A DNA stretch of 6,521 nucleotides from HGM13006 sp964518645 (GTDB lineage Bacteria; Bacillota; Clostridia; Oscillospirales; Oscillospiraceae): assembly GCA_964518645.1 (NCBI GenBank), contig CAZFGL010000124.1, positions 1 through 6,521 of the forward strand, in the 5' to 3' direction. The stretch's first letter is position 1. Each line of letters begins with the position of its first letter. The position numbers and the translations under genes are program-made. This document shows positions 1 to 5,917 of the stretch, one piece after another. The notes under the pieces were generated by a model. It did not search any database, was not told the origin of the DNA, and was given only the letters and a program-made list of their open reading frames with translations.

Positions 1-215
1 GTATGAATGTACTGCTCACCATGCTGGACGAGATCCGCACAAAATTCGATCTCAGCATTCTCATTGTCACCCACGATTTCGCCATGCTCAGCCGGTTTGT
101 GGACAAGGTAGTATTGCTGAAGGAGACGGTTCTCACCTCCGGAACCCCCGATCAGGTGCTTTCCTCTTCGGAATTCAGGAGTGTATTTCATATGGCAGGA
201 GGCGGCGAAGAATGA
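1..215 (+). CDS. Metal ABC transporter ATP-binding protein (Zn/Mn type), C-terminal fragment
   Basis: This is the last 70 or so residues of an ABC transporter ATPase whose start, Walker A, signature and Walker B motifs lie before the window. What remains shows the H-loop: a hydrophobic strand followed by VTHDF, with the switch histidine 24 codons into the fragment, then the usual tail (VDKVVLLKE, SGTPDQVL) in which a short loop returns to the nucleotide-binding fold. The ATG at position 3 is an internal methionine, not a start. The stop codon (213-215) overlaps the start of the next gene, an ABC-3 family metal permease, which is the main reason to call this a ZnuC/MntB-like ATPase rather than a generic ABC protein. 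In the family it hydrolyses ATP on the cytoplasmic face to drive metal uptake. The metal (zinc, manganese or iron) cannot be decided from this fragment. Confidence 0.85.
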   Translation, partial: MNVLLTMLDEIRTKFDLSILIVTHDFAMLSRFVDKVVLLKETVLTSGTPDQVLSSSEFRSVFHMAGGGEE

Positions 216-1063
216 TGAATCTCTGGTATCAGATCGTGTCCCTGCTGCCCTTTGAATGGGCTCAGCCCGGCACCATGCTGTTTATGAAAAATGCTCTACT
301 GGGTGTTCTTGTGCTTTGCCCCCTGCTGGGGCTGCTCTCCACCCATATTGTCACGGGAAAAATGAGCTTTTTCTCCGATGCGCTGGGTCATTCCGCCTTC
401 ACCGGCATCGCCATTGGTTCTATCTGTGGCATGGCCTTCCCTATGGGTGCCGCCGTTGGATTCAGCATTATTTTCTCCCTGCTGTTTACCTATGTCCGTA
501 GAAAATCCACCCTGTCCGGAGACACCATTATCGGCGTTTTTTCCTCTACCGCTGTGGCTGCAGGTATTCTGATCGCCACTTGGGGTGGCGGCAGTTTCAC
601 CAAGTTTAACAGCTACCTCATCGGTGACATTCTCTCCGTGACCCCGGTTCAGATCGGTCTGCTGGCACTGGTACTGCTGGCCGTGGTGCTTCTGTGGTAT
701 TTCTGCTCCAACCGACTCTTTCTCTCCGTACTGCATCCCAATCTGGCAAACAGCCGTGGGATCCGGGTGGGACTTGTCCAGGGGCTTTTTACCGTGGTCA
801 TTGCCGTTGTGGTAACCATGGCCCTGAGCTGGGTCGGTCTGCTGGTAATTAACAGCCTGCTGGTGCTCCCTGCCGCCTCCGCACGGAATCTGGCAAAGAA
901 TCTGCGGCAGTATCACCTGTTCTCCGTTTTGGGTGCCCTGATATGTGGCATTCTGGGGCTGATGGCCTCCTACTATTGGGGCTGCTCCACCGGTGCGGCA
1001 GTTTCTCTGCTGCTGGCGGTCTATTTCTTCCTGAGCTTCTTTGTACACCGTTTCTCCAACTGA
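212..1063 (+). CDS. Metal ABC transporter permease, ABC-3 (ZnuB/MntC-type) family
   Basis: This 283-residue integral membrane protein is the expected length for an ABC-3 permease. It has about eight hydrophobic segments (roughly 24-46, 62-76, 78-95, 107-125, 143-165, 187-205, 206-222 and 236-277, the last probably two helices). Family hallmarks are visible: SFFSDALGHSAFTGIAIG near 52-69, GDTIIGVFSSTAVAAGIL near 103-120, SYLIGDILSVT near 134-144, and VGLLVINSLLVLPAASARN near 208-226, which is the cytoplasmic coupling region contacting the ATPase. AGGAGG at 197-202 sits 9 bases before the ATG at 212, so the first of the two tandem ATGs is preferred. It overlaps the ATPase stop by 4 bases (ATGA), indicating translational coupling. 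It forms the translocation pore for a divalent cation handed over by a binding lipoprotein. No binding-protein gene is in view; it probably lies upstream of the window. Metal specificity is not determinable here. Confidence 0.93.
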   Translation: MMNLWYQIVSLLPFEWAQPGTMLFMKNALLGVLVLCPLLGLLSTHIVTGKMSFFSDALGHSAFTGIAIGSICGMAFPMGAAVGFSIIFSLLFTYVRRKSTLSGDTIIGVFSSTAVAAGILIATWGGGSFTKFNSYLIGDILSVTPVQIGLLALVLLAVVLLWYFCSNRLFLSVLHPNLANSRGIRVGLVQGLFTVVIAVVVTMALSWVGLLVINSLLVLPAASARNLAKNLRQYHLFSVLGALICGILGLMASYYWGCSTGAAVSLLLAVYFFLSFFVHRFSN

Positions 1064-1076
1064 GAAAGGAACTTTC

Positions 1077-1916
1077 ATGATTTTCACATCTGCGGCTGAG
1101 ATTGATCCTGAAAAGATCAACAGCTTTATTTCCCGTATCCAAAATCTTTCCCTGGGCAGCATCATCAAAATCATTCTGCTGGCACTGGTGCTGCTGGTGG
1201 TCATACGGCTGCTGAACAACCTGTTTGACACATTCATTGTAAAGTCGAAAATCGACAAGAACCTGCACGGATTTCTGAGGGCAACCGTAAAGATCGTTCT
1301 TTATTTCGTCGCTGTGATGATCCTCGCAGGCAGCCTGAATATTGACGTGACCTCTCTGATCGCACTGCTCAGTGTGGCCGGTCTGGCGCTGTCTCTGGCC
1401 ATTCAGGGAACCCTCAGCAATCTGGCCAGTGGCATTGTGATCCTGACCACCAAGCCCCTCCATGCGGGGGACTATGTTGCAGTGGGCACGGAAGAGGGTG
1501 CTGTGGAAGAGATCGGCATGACCTATACCCGGCTCGCCACATGGGATCGGCGCATTATCTTTATCCCCAACAGCACCGTAACCACCTCCAATGTTACAAA
1601 CTATACCGTGGAGGGGAAACGCCGGGTAGATCTCACCGTATCTGCCAGCTATGAAAGCGATGTGGAGGCGGTCAAGGCCGCACTGGTGCACGCAGTCTCC
1701 ACCGTTCCGGAGCTACTTCCCGACGAACCGGTGTTCGCCCGGGTCAGCGGTTATCAGGAAAGCGCTGTTGAATATGCTGTGCGGCTCTGGTGCAGGAGTG
1801 AGGACTACTGGGATGCTTACTACAACCTTCTGGAGGCTGTGAAAAAGAGCTTTGACATGAACGGAATCCAGATGACCTATCCCCACATGAACGTACACAT
1901 GCTTCAGGAATCTTAA
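1077..1916 (+). CDS. mscS: Small-conductance mechanosensitive channel, MscS family
   Basis: A 279-residue protein, close to the 286 of E. coli MscS. TM1 is about 29-47, TM2 about 70-88, and pore-lining TM3 about 92-126, which carries the MscS signature AGLALSLAIQGTLSNLASG. The two pore leucines of E. coli correspond to Leu103 and Leu107 here, and Gln110-Gly111 marks the TM3 kink; E. coli Gly108 is replaced by Ser106. A beta domain follows (GDYVAVG; IIFIPNSTVTTSNVTNY, about 160-176), then an alpha/beta C-terminal domain ending in TYPHMNVH. The channel opens with membrane tension to release solutes on hypo-osmotic shock. Start choice: an in-frame TTG at 1041 would overlap the permease by 23 bases, but AAAGGA (1065-1070) lies 6 bases before the ATG at 1077, so 1077 is preferred. 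It begins 13 bases after the permease stop with no promoter visible between them, so the two are probably cotranscribed. The gene symbol is given at family level. Confidence 0.93.
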   Translation: MIFTSAAEIDPEKINSFISRIQNLSLGSIIKIILLALVLLVVIRLLNNLFDTFIVKSKIDKNLHGFLRATVKIVLYFVAVMILAGSLNIDVTSLIALLSVAGLALSLAIQGTLSNLASGIVILTTKPLHAGDYVAVGTEEGAVEEIGMTYTRLATWDRRIIFIPNSTVTTSNVTNYTVEGKRRVDLTVSASYESDVEAVKAALVHAVSTVPELLPDEPVFARVSGYQESAVEYAVRLWCRSEDYWDAYYNLLEAVKKSFDMNGIQMTYPHMNVHMLQES

Positions 1917-1930
1917 CCGGAAACGATTAA

Positions 1931-1957
1931 AACAGGCAGCCAGCCCGGCTGCCTGTT
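1931..1957. terminator. Hairpin ending the transporter/mscS transcript, U-tract better on minus strand
   Basis: A perfect 11-bp stem (1931-1941 with 1947-1957, arms AACAGGCAGCC and GGCTGCCTGTT) with a 5-base loop begins 14 bases after the mscS stop. On the + strand the downstream sequence (CAGCTTATC) has no real T-run. On the - strand the hairpin is followed by TTTTAATC. It therefore probably works as a weak + terminator or an mRNA 3'-end stabiliser, possibly bidirectional. Position argues for + use; the tract composition argues the other way. Confidence 0.6.
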
Positions 1958-1968
1958 CAGCTTATCAA

Positions 1969-1983
1969 AAAGGTTTCACCTTT
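1969..1983. promoter_or_regulatory. Inverted repeat AAAGGT-TTC-ACCTTT upstream of the marR promoter
   Basis: Six-base arms around a 3-base spacer lie 3 bases upstream of the -35 hexamer of the marR promoter. This is a plausible binding site for the MarR protein itself or another dimeric regulator, by position and symmetry only. A second, shorter symmetric element, TTAA-CTA-TTAA (2032-2042), lies downstream of the -10. No match to a named operator is claimed. Confidence 0.3.
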
Positions 1984-1986
1984 CTC

Positions 1987-2015
1987 TTGACTTTTCCCCT
2001 TTCATCGGTTATGAT
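1987..2015 (+). promoter_or_regulatory. Sigma-A type promoter for marR-degV
   Basis: TTGACT (-35, 1987-1992), a 17-base spacer and TATGAT (-10, 2010-2015) are near consensus and sit in the A+T-rich gap between the mscS hairpin and marR. Transcription would begin near 2022, giving a leader of about 45 bases before the ATG at 2068. Confidence 0.75.
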
Positions 2016-2067
2016 TTATTCGTTCATTTTCTTAACTATTAATCTCAGGCAATAAGGAGGTTGTCTC

Positions 2068-2541
2068 ATGGATCAAAACGCGTATCTTGGAGAATCCATG
2101 CTGCGCGCCTGGCTTGAACTGGCCGCCACCATCGGCAGCCGCGAGATGGTTTCCGGTATGACCTATAATGAGGCAGTGGTCTGCAACCATCTCTCCCACC
2201 GCATGAAAACCACGCCGGAGCGTCCCATCACTGCCACGGAACTGTGTGAAAAGATCAAGGTTCGGAAAAGTCAGATGAACCAGATCCTCACAGCCCTGGA
2301 GGAGCGTGGTTATCTGATCCGTACCCGCAATAAACAGGATCGCCGTCAGGTGGATCTCACCCTTACCGACGATGGTCAGCGTGCCTACGCCACCGCCCAC
2401 AGCTGCGCCCGTGAAGTGCTGGACGCCGTTGTGGAACGCCTCGGACTGGAATCCACCCAGGATGTTATCCGTATTTTTACACTTGCCAACGCCACCGTAG
2501 AAGAGGTTCTGGCCTCCCGGCGGCAGAAAGGAACAACATGA
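2068..2541 (+). CDS. MarR-family winged helix-turn-helix transcriptional regulator
   Basis: This 157-residue protein is typical MarR length. An N-terminal helical dimerisation segment (about 6-48) leads into a winged helix domain: ITATELCEKIKV (54-65), recognition helix KSQMNQILTALEERGYLIR (67-85), then the wing NKQDRRQVDLTLTDDG (88-103) containing the DxR (Asp91, Arg93) pattern of the family. C-terminal helices (about 104-150) complete the dimer interface. Such proteins bind palindromic operators as dimers and usually repress their own operon until a small molecule binds. AAGGAGG (2054-2060) lies 7 bases before the ATG, a strong start. Its TGA overlaps the start of the DegV gene (ATGA at 2538-2541), so the two are cotranscribed and translationally coupled. 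The ligand is unknown. Because DegV proteins carry fatty acids, a lipid-related signal is a reasonable guess (compare FabT, a MarR protein controlling fatty acid genes in streptococci), but that is inference. Confidence 0.93.
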   Translation: MDQNAYLGESMLRAWLELAATIGSREMVSGMTYNEAVVCNHLSHRMKTTPERPITATELCEKIKVRKSQMNQILTALEERGYLIRTRNKQDRRQVDLTLTDDGQRAYATAHSCAREVLDAVVERLGLESTQDVIRIFTLANATVEEVLASRRQKGTT

Positions 2542-3386
2542 GCATTCGTATCGTCACTGATTCCGGCGCAGATATGGAATCACAGGAGTTTGATCAGCTT
2601 CAGGTCTCTCTGATCCCCATGCCCATCACCATCGATCAGGAGACCTATCTGGCTGACCGCAATTTCAGCAAAACCGATTTCTTCCGCATGCTGGGCGAAG
2701 CAAAAAGCTTCCCCACCACCTCTCAGCCCGCCCCCTCCGATATGGAAGCAGTATTTCAGGAGGCTCAGGAGGCTGGGGACGAAGTGATCTATATCACCCT
2801 CTCCTCCGCCCTCAGCGGCACTTTCCAGACCGCAAATCTGATCAAGACCATGGGCGAGTACACCTGCGTCTATGTGGTGGACAGTCTCTCCGCCACACTG
2901 GGACAGAAACTTCTGGTCATGGAGGCTGCAAGACTCCGGGATCAGGGCATGTGCGCACAGGATATTGTAAACGAACTGGAATCCATCAAGGGACGCATCC
3001 GGATTTTCGCCGGAATCGACACTCTGGAATACCTGTACAAGGGTGGCCGGCTCAGCAAGGCATCCGCCAGCCTGGGCACCCTCACCCGGATCAAGCCTGT
3101 CATCACCGTTACTCAGGAGGGACTGGTACAGGTGGTGGGCAAGGGTGTTGGCACCGGCAAGGCCATGAGTATCGTGCTCTCCTTTGTGGAGAAAAACCCC
3201 ATCGACTATAATTACCCGGTCATGGGTATTTTCAGCGGGAACATGGACAACCTGACCGGCCTGCTGGAAAAGGCAAAGAAGCAGGATCTGGAAGTTGCAC
3301 CGGAACAGTGCTTTGGCCTCGGCCCCGCCATTGGTTCCCATATTGGTGTGGGCGCCCACGGCTTTGTCTACATCGCAAAAGAATAA
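2538..3386 (+). CDS. DegV family protein (FakB-like fatty-acid-binding protein)
   Basis: A 282-residue protein spanning the whole DegV fold. Landmarks: MSIRIVTDSGAD at the start, FPTTSQPAP (58-66), SSALSGTFQTA (89-99), VDSLSATLGQ (114-123), DTLEYLYKGGRLSK (161-174), RIKPVITV (184-191), and GLGPAIGSHIGVGAHGFVY (260-278). In characterised FakB proteins the fatty acid carboxylate is held by conserved Thr/Ser residues in the first two of these motifs (here Thr61 and Ser93) and a His in the last (here His268). FakB presents exogenous fatty acids to the kinase FakA, which makes acyl-phosphate for phospholipid synthesis. No fakA is present in this window, and many Clostridia encode several DegV paralogues, so the exact lipid and role are open. 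It is soluble and cytoplasmic, with no signal peptide. Translation is coupled to marR through the ATGA overlap, and an intrinsic terminator follows 5 bases after the stop. Confidence 0.93.
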   Translation: MSIRIVTDSGADMESQEFDQLQVSLIPMPITIDQETYLADRNFSKTDFFRMLGEAKSFPTTSQPAPSDMEAVFQEAQEAGDEVIYITLSSALSGTFQTANLIKTMGEYTCVYVVDSLSATLGQKLLVMEAARLRDQGMCAQDIVNELESIKGRIRIFAGIDTLEYLYKGGRLSKASASLGTLTRIKPVITVTQEGLVQVVGKGVGTGKAMSIVLSFVEKNPIDYNYPVMGIFSGNMDNLTGLLEKAKKQDLEVAPEQCFGLGPAIGSHIGVGAHGFVYIAKE

Positions 3387-3391
3387 TCCCA

Positions 3392-3431
3392 GCAGTCTGT
3401 ATCACCCCGGTGGTACAGACTGCCTTGTTTT
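3392..3431 (+). terminator. Intrinsic terminator of marR-degV
   Basis: A perfect 10-bp stem (GCAGTCTGTA 3392-3401 with TACAGACTGC 3414-3423) is extended inward by a U-G wobble and further pairs, and is followed by CTTGTTTT. The inner T3402/G3413 pair is a wobble only in + strand RNA; it would be an A-C mismatch in - RNA. This supports + orientation. Confidence 0.85.
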
Positions 3432-3439
3432 GCTATGTC

Positions 3440-3482
3440 AAAATGAACCTGCGGGACAGTATCCGCTGTCCCGCAGGTTTTT
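3440..3482. terminator. Bidirectional terminator between convergent degV and molybdoenzyme genes
   Basis: A perfect 14-bp stem (3446-3459 with 3466-3479, arms AACCTGCGGGACAG and CTGTCCCGCAGGTT) has a 6-base loop. On the + strand it is followed by a run of five T (3478-3482); on the - strand by CATTTTGA (A-run at 3440-3443). It lies 4 bases beyond the minus-strand stop codon, so its main job is probably ending the molybdoenzyme transcript, with back-up termination of read-through from degV. Confidence 0.85.
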
Positions 3483-3483
3483 C

Positions 3484-5661
3484 TTACCCTTTATAAAAGT
3501 CCTCGTCCTTTCCGTCCGGATTGGGATAGATTTTACAGAGCATTCCCCGGAGCTGATAGGTACCCATACACGGGTCAAAGGGCGGGTCCATGGTGGTCAG
3601 CACGTTGGCGTTAATGTCAAACATTCCGAAGAAGGGCTTGTCCACCGCCTCCGGCAGCCACCAGCCCATCTGGCAGTTTACCACCCCCGGCCGCATCTTC
3701 TCTGTGACCGTTGCCTTTTGGGTGATGCGTCCCCGGGGTGTCTCAATAAAGATCCACTCCCCGTCCTGAATCCCATACTCCGCCGCAGTCTCCGGATGCA
3801 GTGTGGCTCTTGGAACCGGTTCCATTCGACGCAGGGAAGGGATCTGACGCTGCTCGGACACAAAGAAGCTGTTGATCCGGGTACCTGTGGTCAGAACCAG
3901 CGGATACTCCGCTGCCACCTCCGGCGTGCTGACCGGGCTCTCCGGGGGTTCCTGATAATCCGGCAGGGGGTCGAACCCGAACTCCTCCATAATGGTGGAA
4001 TACAGTTCCACCTTCCCGGTAGGTGTGGCGAAGGCCTTCTCCCCCCGGGCAGCACGTTTTTCATACTGACGATACGCAATGGGAACCGCTGCCCATCCGG
4101 TCTCCCGGAGTTTTTCCAGCGTCATATCCTCGAATCCCGGGAAGGTACGCAATCTGTTCAGCCGCTGATCCAGAATCTCGTCCAGATGGGCTGCACCCCA
4201 GTTCTTCCCCATACGCTGACACAATTCCATGAATATGGTTTCATCGGTCTTACATTCCCCCACCGGCGGAACCACCGCCTGCTGGCACAGAATCACATGG
4301 TCTGCACCTCCTGGGCCTCCTGTAAGAGAATCCACCTCCAGCCAGCTGCACACAGGAAGCACCACATCCGCCAGCAGCGCCGACGGTGTCAGGAACAGAT
4401 CCTGACAGCAGATAAAATCCAGCCCCATCCATGTTTCCAGTGTCTTTTTACTGTCCGCAAATCCGGACAGTCCATTATTACCGCACAGCATTAACGCCTT
4501 CACCGGATAAGGCTTTCCTGTACGCATGGCTTCAAACACAGTGGGTATGTGAGCAGAAGAGAAGGGCTTATGGGCTCCGGCCAGCATTTTATACTGTTCA
4601 CCCAGCCGTTTTTTCCGCTGTACATCTCCCAGATGATCCTCCAGCAGTTCCGGCTCGTCCAGAACGTGCATACCCTCAATAAAACCGCCCTTTTTGTCAA
4701 TATTCCCGGTCACTGCCAGAATCAGCGCAATGGCCCGCACGGTCTGGAAGCAGTTGGGCGTATGTTCAATGGCACAGCCCCACTCCATGGACAGGGTCTC
4801 CGCCCGTGCAAGATACCGGGCAGCAGACCGGATCTCCTCCGCCTTCAGTCCGCAGATCTCTGCCACCCGCTCCGGAGGATAGGCGCTGACCCGCTCCTTT
4901 AGAGGTTCAAAACCGTAACACCATTTTTCCACGAACTCATGGTCGTACAGATCTTCAAAGATCAACACATGGAGTATACCCAGCGCAAGGGCATCATCCG
5001 TGCCGGGACGCAGCTGCAGGAAGTGATCCGCATAAGGCTCCAGATTGTTTTTACAGGGATCCACCACCACCAGCCGTGTTCCCTTTTTCAGTGCATCCAG
5101 AAAACAGAACCGGCTCTCTCCATCTGCACCGGACACAGAGGGATTACACCCCCAGATCAGCATGACCTGTGGATTGACATCGCTGTAGTAATCCGCCGCA
5201 GGAGCATACCCAAAGGTCACCGCACCGGCGTGGATCCGTGGGAAGAAACACTGGGCCGATCCCGGCTCAAACCAGTTGGGCGTGCCGATGGCATTGGCAA
5301 ACCGGGCCGTATAGGGCAGATGATGCCGTCCCGTTCCCTGAGCAATCGCCACCGCCTCCATGCCGTATTCCCGTTCGATCCGCAGGAGATTCTCCGCAAT
5401 GATATTATATGCTTCCTCCCATGAGATTCGCTCAAACCGCCCCTCTCCCCGGGGGCCAACCCGCTTCATAGGGTATTTCAACCGATCCGGATGATAAATC
5501 AGTTCCCGGCTGCACAGTCCTTTGGGACACATGCGCCCGGTATTAAACACCCCTTCCGGATCCGGACGGATCTCCATCACTCTTCCGTCCTCCACCGTCA
5601 CACAGGCGATGCAGGAGCCATGGCACAGATGGCAGGCAGTACGAACCACTTTCTTGCCCAT
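3484..5661 (-). CDS. Molybdopterin-dependent oxidoreductase, acetylene hydratase/transhydroxylase-like
   Basis: This 725-residue enzyme of the DMSO reductase superfamily binds a bis-pterin Mo or W cofactor and one [4Fe-4S] cluster. Cluster cysteines are Cys10, Cys13, Cys17 and Cys45 (C-x2-C-x3-C-x27-C, then PKG). The probable Mo/W-ligating residue is Cys138 (GTPNWFEPGSAQCFFPR). Cofactor-binding stretches include LIWGCNPS (168-175), VVVDP (198-202), RPGTDDALALG (218-228), and the C-terminal pterin domain from about 585 (TTGTRINSFF; PRATLHPETAAEYGI; DGEWIFIETPRGRI). There is no Tat signal peptide, so it is cytoplasmic. As recalled, its overall sequence and length resemble Pelobacter acetylene hydratase (LYDHEFVEKWCYGFEPLKERV; TPTGKVELYS). 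However, the catalytic Asp next to that enzyme's second cysteine is His14 here, so acetylene hydration should not be assumed. No Fe-S or membrane partner gene is adjacent. GGGGGAG (5667-5673) precedes the ATG by 5 bases. Substrate unknown; a reductase, dehydroxylase or transhydroxylase are all possible. Confidence 0.9.
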   Translation of the reverse strand: MGKKVVRTACHLCHGSCIACVTVEDGRVMEIRPDPEGVFNTGRMCPKGLCSRELIYHPDRLKYPMKRVGPRGEGRFERISWEEAYNIIAENLLRIEREYGMEAVAIAQGTGRHHLPYTARFANAIGTPNWFEPGSAQCFFPRIHAGAVTFGYAPAADYYSDVNPQVMLIWGCNPSVSGADGESRFCFLDALKKGTRLVVVDPCKNNLEPYADHFLQLRPGTDDALALGILHVLIFEDLYDHEFVEKWCYGFEPLKERVSAYPPERVAEICGLKAEEIRSAARYLARAETLSMEWGCAIEHTPNCFQTVRAIALILAVTGNIDKKGGFIEGMHVLDEPELLEDHLGDVQRKKRLGEQYKMLAGAHKPFSSAHIPTVFEAMRTGKPYPVKALMLCGNNGLSGFADSKKTLETWMGLDFICCQDLFLTPSALLADVVLPVCSWLEVDSLTGGPGGADHVILCQQAVVPPVGECKTDETIFMELCQRMGKNWGAAHLDEILDQRLNRLRTFPGFEDMTLEKLRETGWAAVPIAYRQYEKRAARGEKAFATPTGKVELYSTIMEEFGFDPLPDYQEPPESPVSTPEVAAEYPLVLTTGTRINSFFVSEQRQIPSLRRMEPVPRATLHPETAAEYGIQDGEWIFIETPRGRITQKATVTEKMRPGVVNCQMGWWLPEAVDKPFFGMFDINANVLTTMDPPFDPCMGTYQLRGMLCKIYPNPDGKDEDFYKG

Positions 5662-5691
5662 TGTCTCTCCCCCATTCTTTTTATCGGTGCA

Positions 5692-5720
5692 ATTATATCA
5701 CAGGAAAATATCATTGTCAC
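5692..5720 (-). promoter_or_regulatory. Sigma-A type promoter for the molybdoenzyme gene
   Basis: Read on the minus strand: GTGACA (-35, 5715-5720), a 17-base spacer, and consensus TATAAT (-10, 5692-5697). Transcription would start near 5685, leaving a leader of about 24 bases, too short for a molybdenum-cofactor riboswitch. TGATAT occurs twice, 13 bases apart (5708-5713 and 5695-5700), across spacer and -10; its meaning is unclear. Confidence 0.75.
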
Positions 5721-5761
5721 CGGATCCGCACCCCCTATTTCAATTATTTCTGTATCAAAAC

Positions 5762-5805
5762 AAAAAAATCAGGACACCGGAGAAGCGAACTGCCCCAGTG
5801 TCCTG
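5762..5805 (-). terminator. Minus-strand intrinsic terminator with no recognised gene upstream
   Basis: In minus-strand RNA the arms 5793-5805 and 5770-5782 form a continuous 13-bp stem (CAGGACACUGGGG with CUCCGGUGUCCUG, including two G-U wobbles) with a 10-base loop, followed by A and seven U (5762-5768). In plus-strand RNA the two wobbles become A-C mismatches and no good U-tract follows. The asymmetry indicates it functions on the minus strand. It lies upstream of the molybdoenzyme promoter and would block transcription entering from the direction of the methyltransferase. Confidence 0.75.
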
Positions 5806-5865
5806 TTCTCGTTAACTTTTGACTTCCTTAACTCCTAAAAAATCCTCCAAGACTCATTTGTTCCA

Positions 5866-5894
5866 TTGACAAACGCTGAAAACAGCACTACAAT
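5866..5894 (+). promoter_or_regulatory. Sigma-A type promoter for the methyltransferase gene
   Basis: Consensus TTGACA (-35, 5866-5871), a 17-base spacer and TACAAT (-10, 5889-5894). Transcription would begin near 5901, giving a leader of about 90 bases that contains the palindrome at 5918-5937 and the inverted repeat at 5953-5968. Confidence 0.8.
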
Positions 5895-5917
5895 ATGGCT
5901 GAAATATTTTTTCATGG

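Noticed and set aside
1041..1076. Upstream TTG start extending mscS by 12 codons
   Set aside because: The extension overlaps the permease end and has no ribosome binding site at the right distance, whereas AAAGGA is well placed for the ATG at 1077.
296..1258. A 320-codon minus-strand open frame antisense to the permease and mscS
   Set aside because: It covers two well-supported plus-strand membrane protein genes; its translation is low-complexity Gln/Gly/His-rich, as expected for an antisense shadow.
849..1691. A 280-codon minus-strand open frame antisense to mscS
   Set aside because: Same reasoning: a Cys/His/Gln-rich shadow of a conserved channel gene, with no start signal.
2580..3359. 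A 259-codon minus-strand open frame antisense to degV
   Set aside because: The degV frame carries all family motifs; the antisense translation is Gly/His-rich with no domain.
3295..4494. A 399-codon plus-strand open frame antisense to the molybdoenzyme
   Set aside because: It overlaps the 3' end of degV and a clearly functional minus-strand gene, crosses two terminator hairpins, has no ribosome binding site, and its translation lacks any recognisable domain. It is open because codons giving antisense stops are rare in the real gene.
5662..5700. Molybdenum-cofactor riboswitch ahead of the molybdoenzyme
   Set aside because: The leader predicted from the TATAAT at 5692-5697 is only about 24 bases, far too short for that structure.
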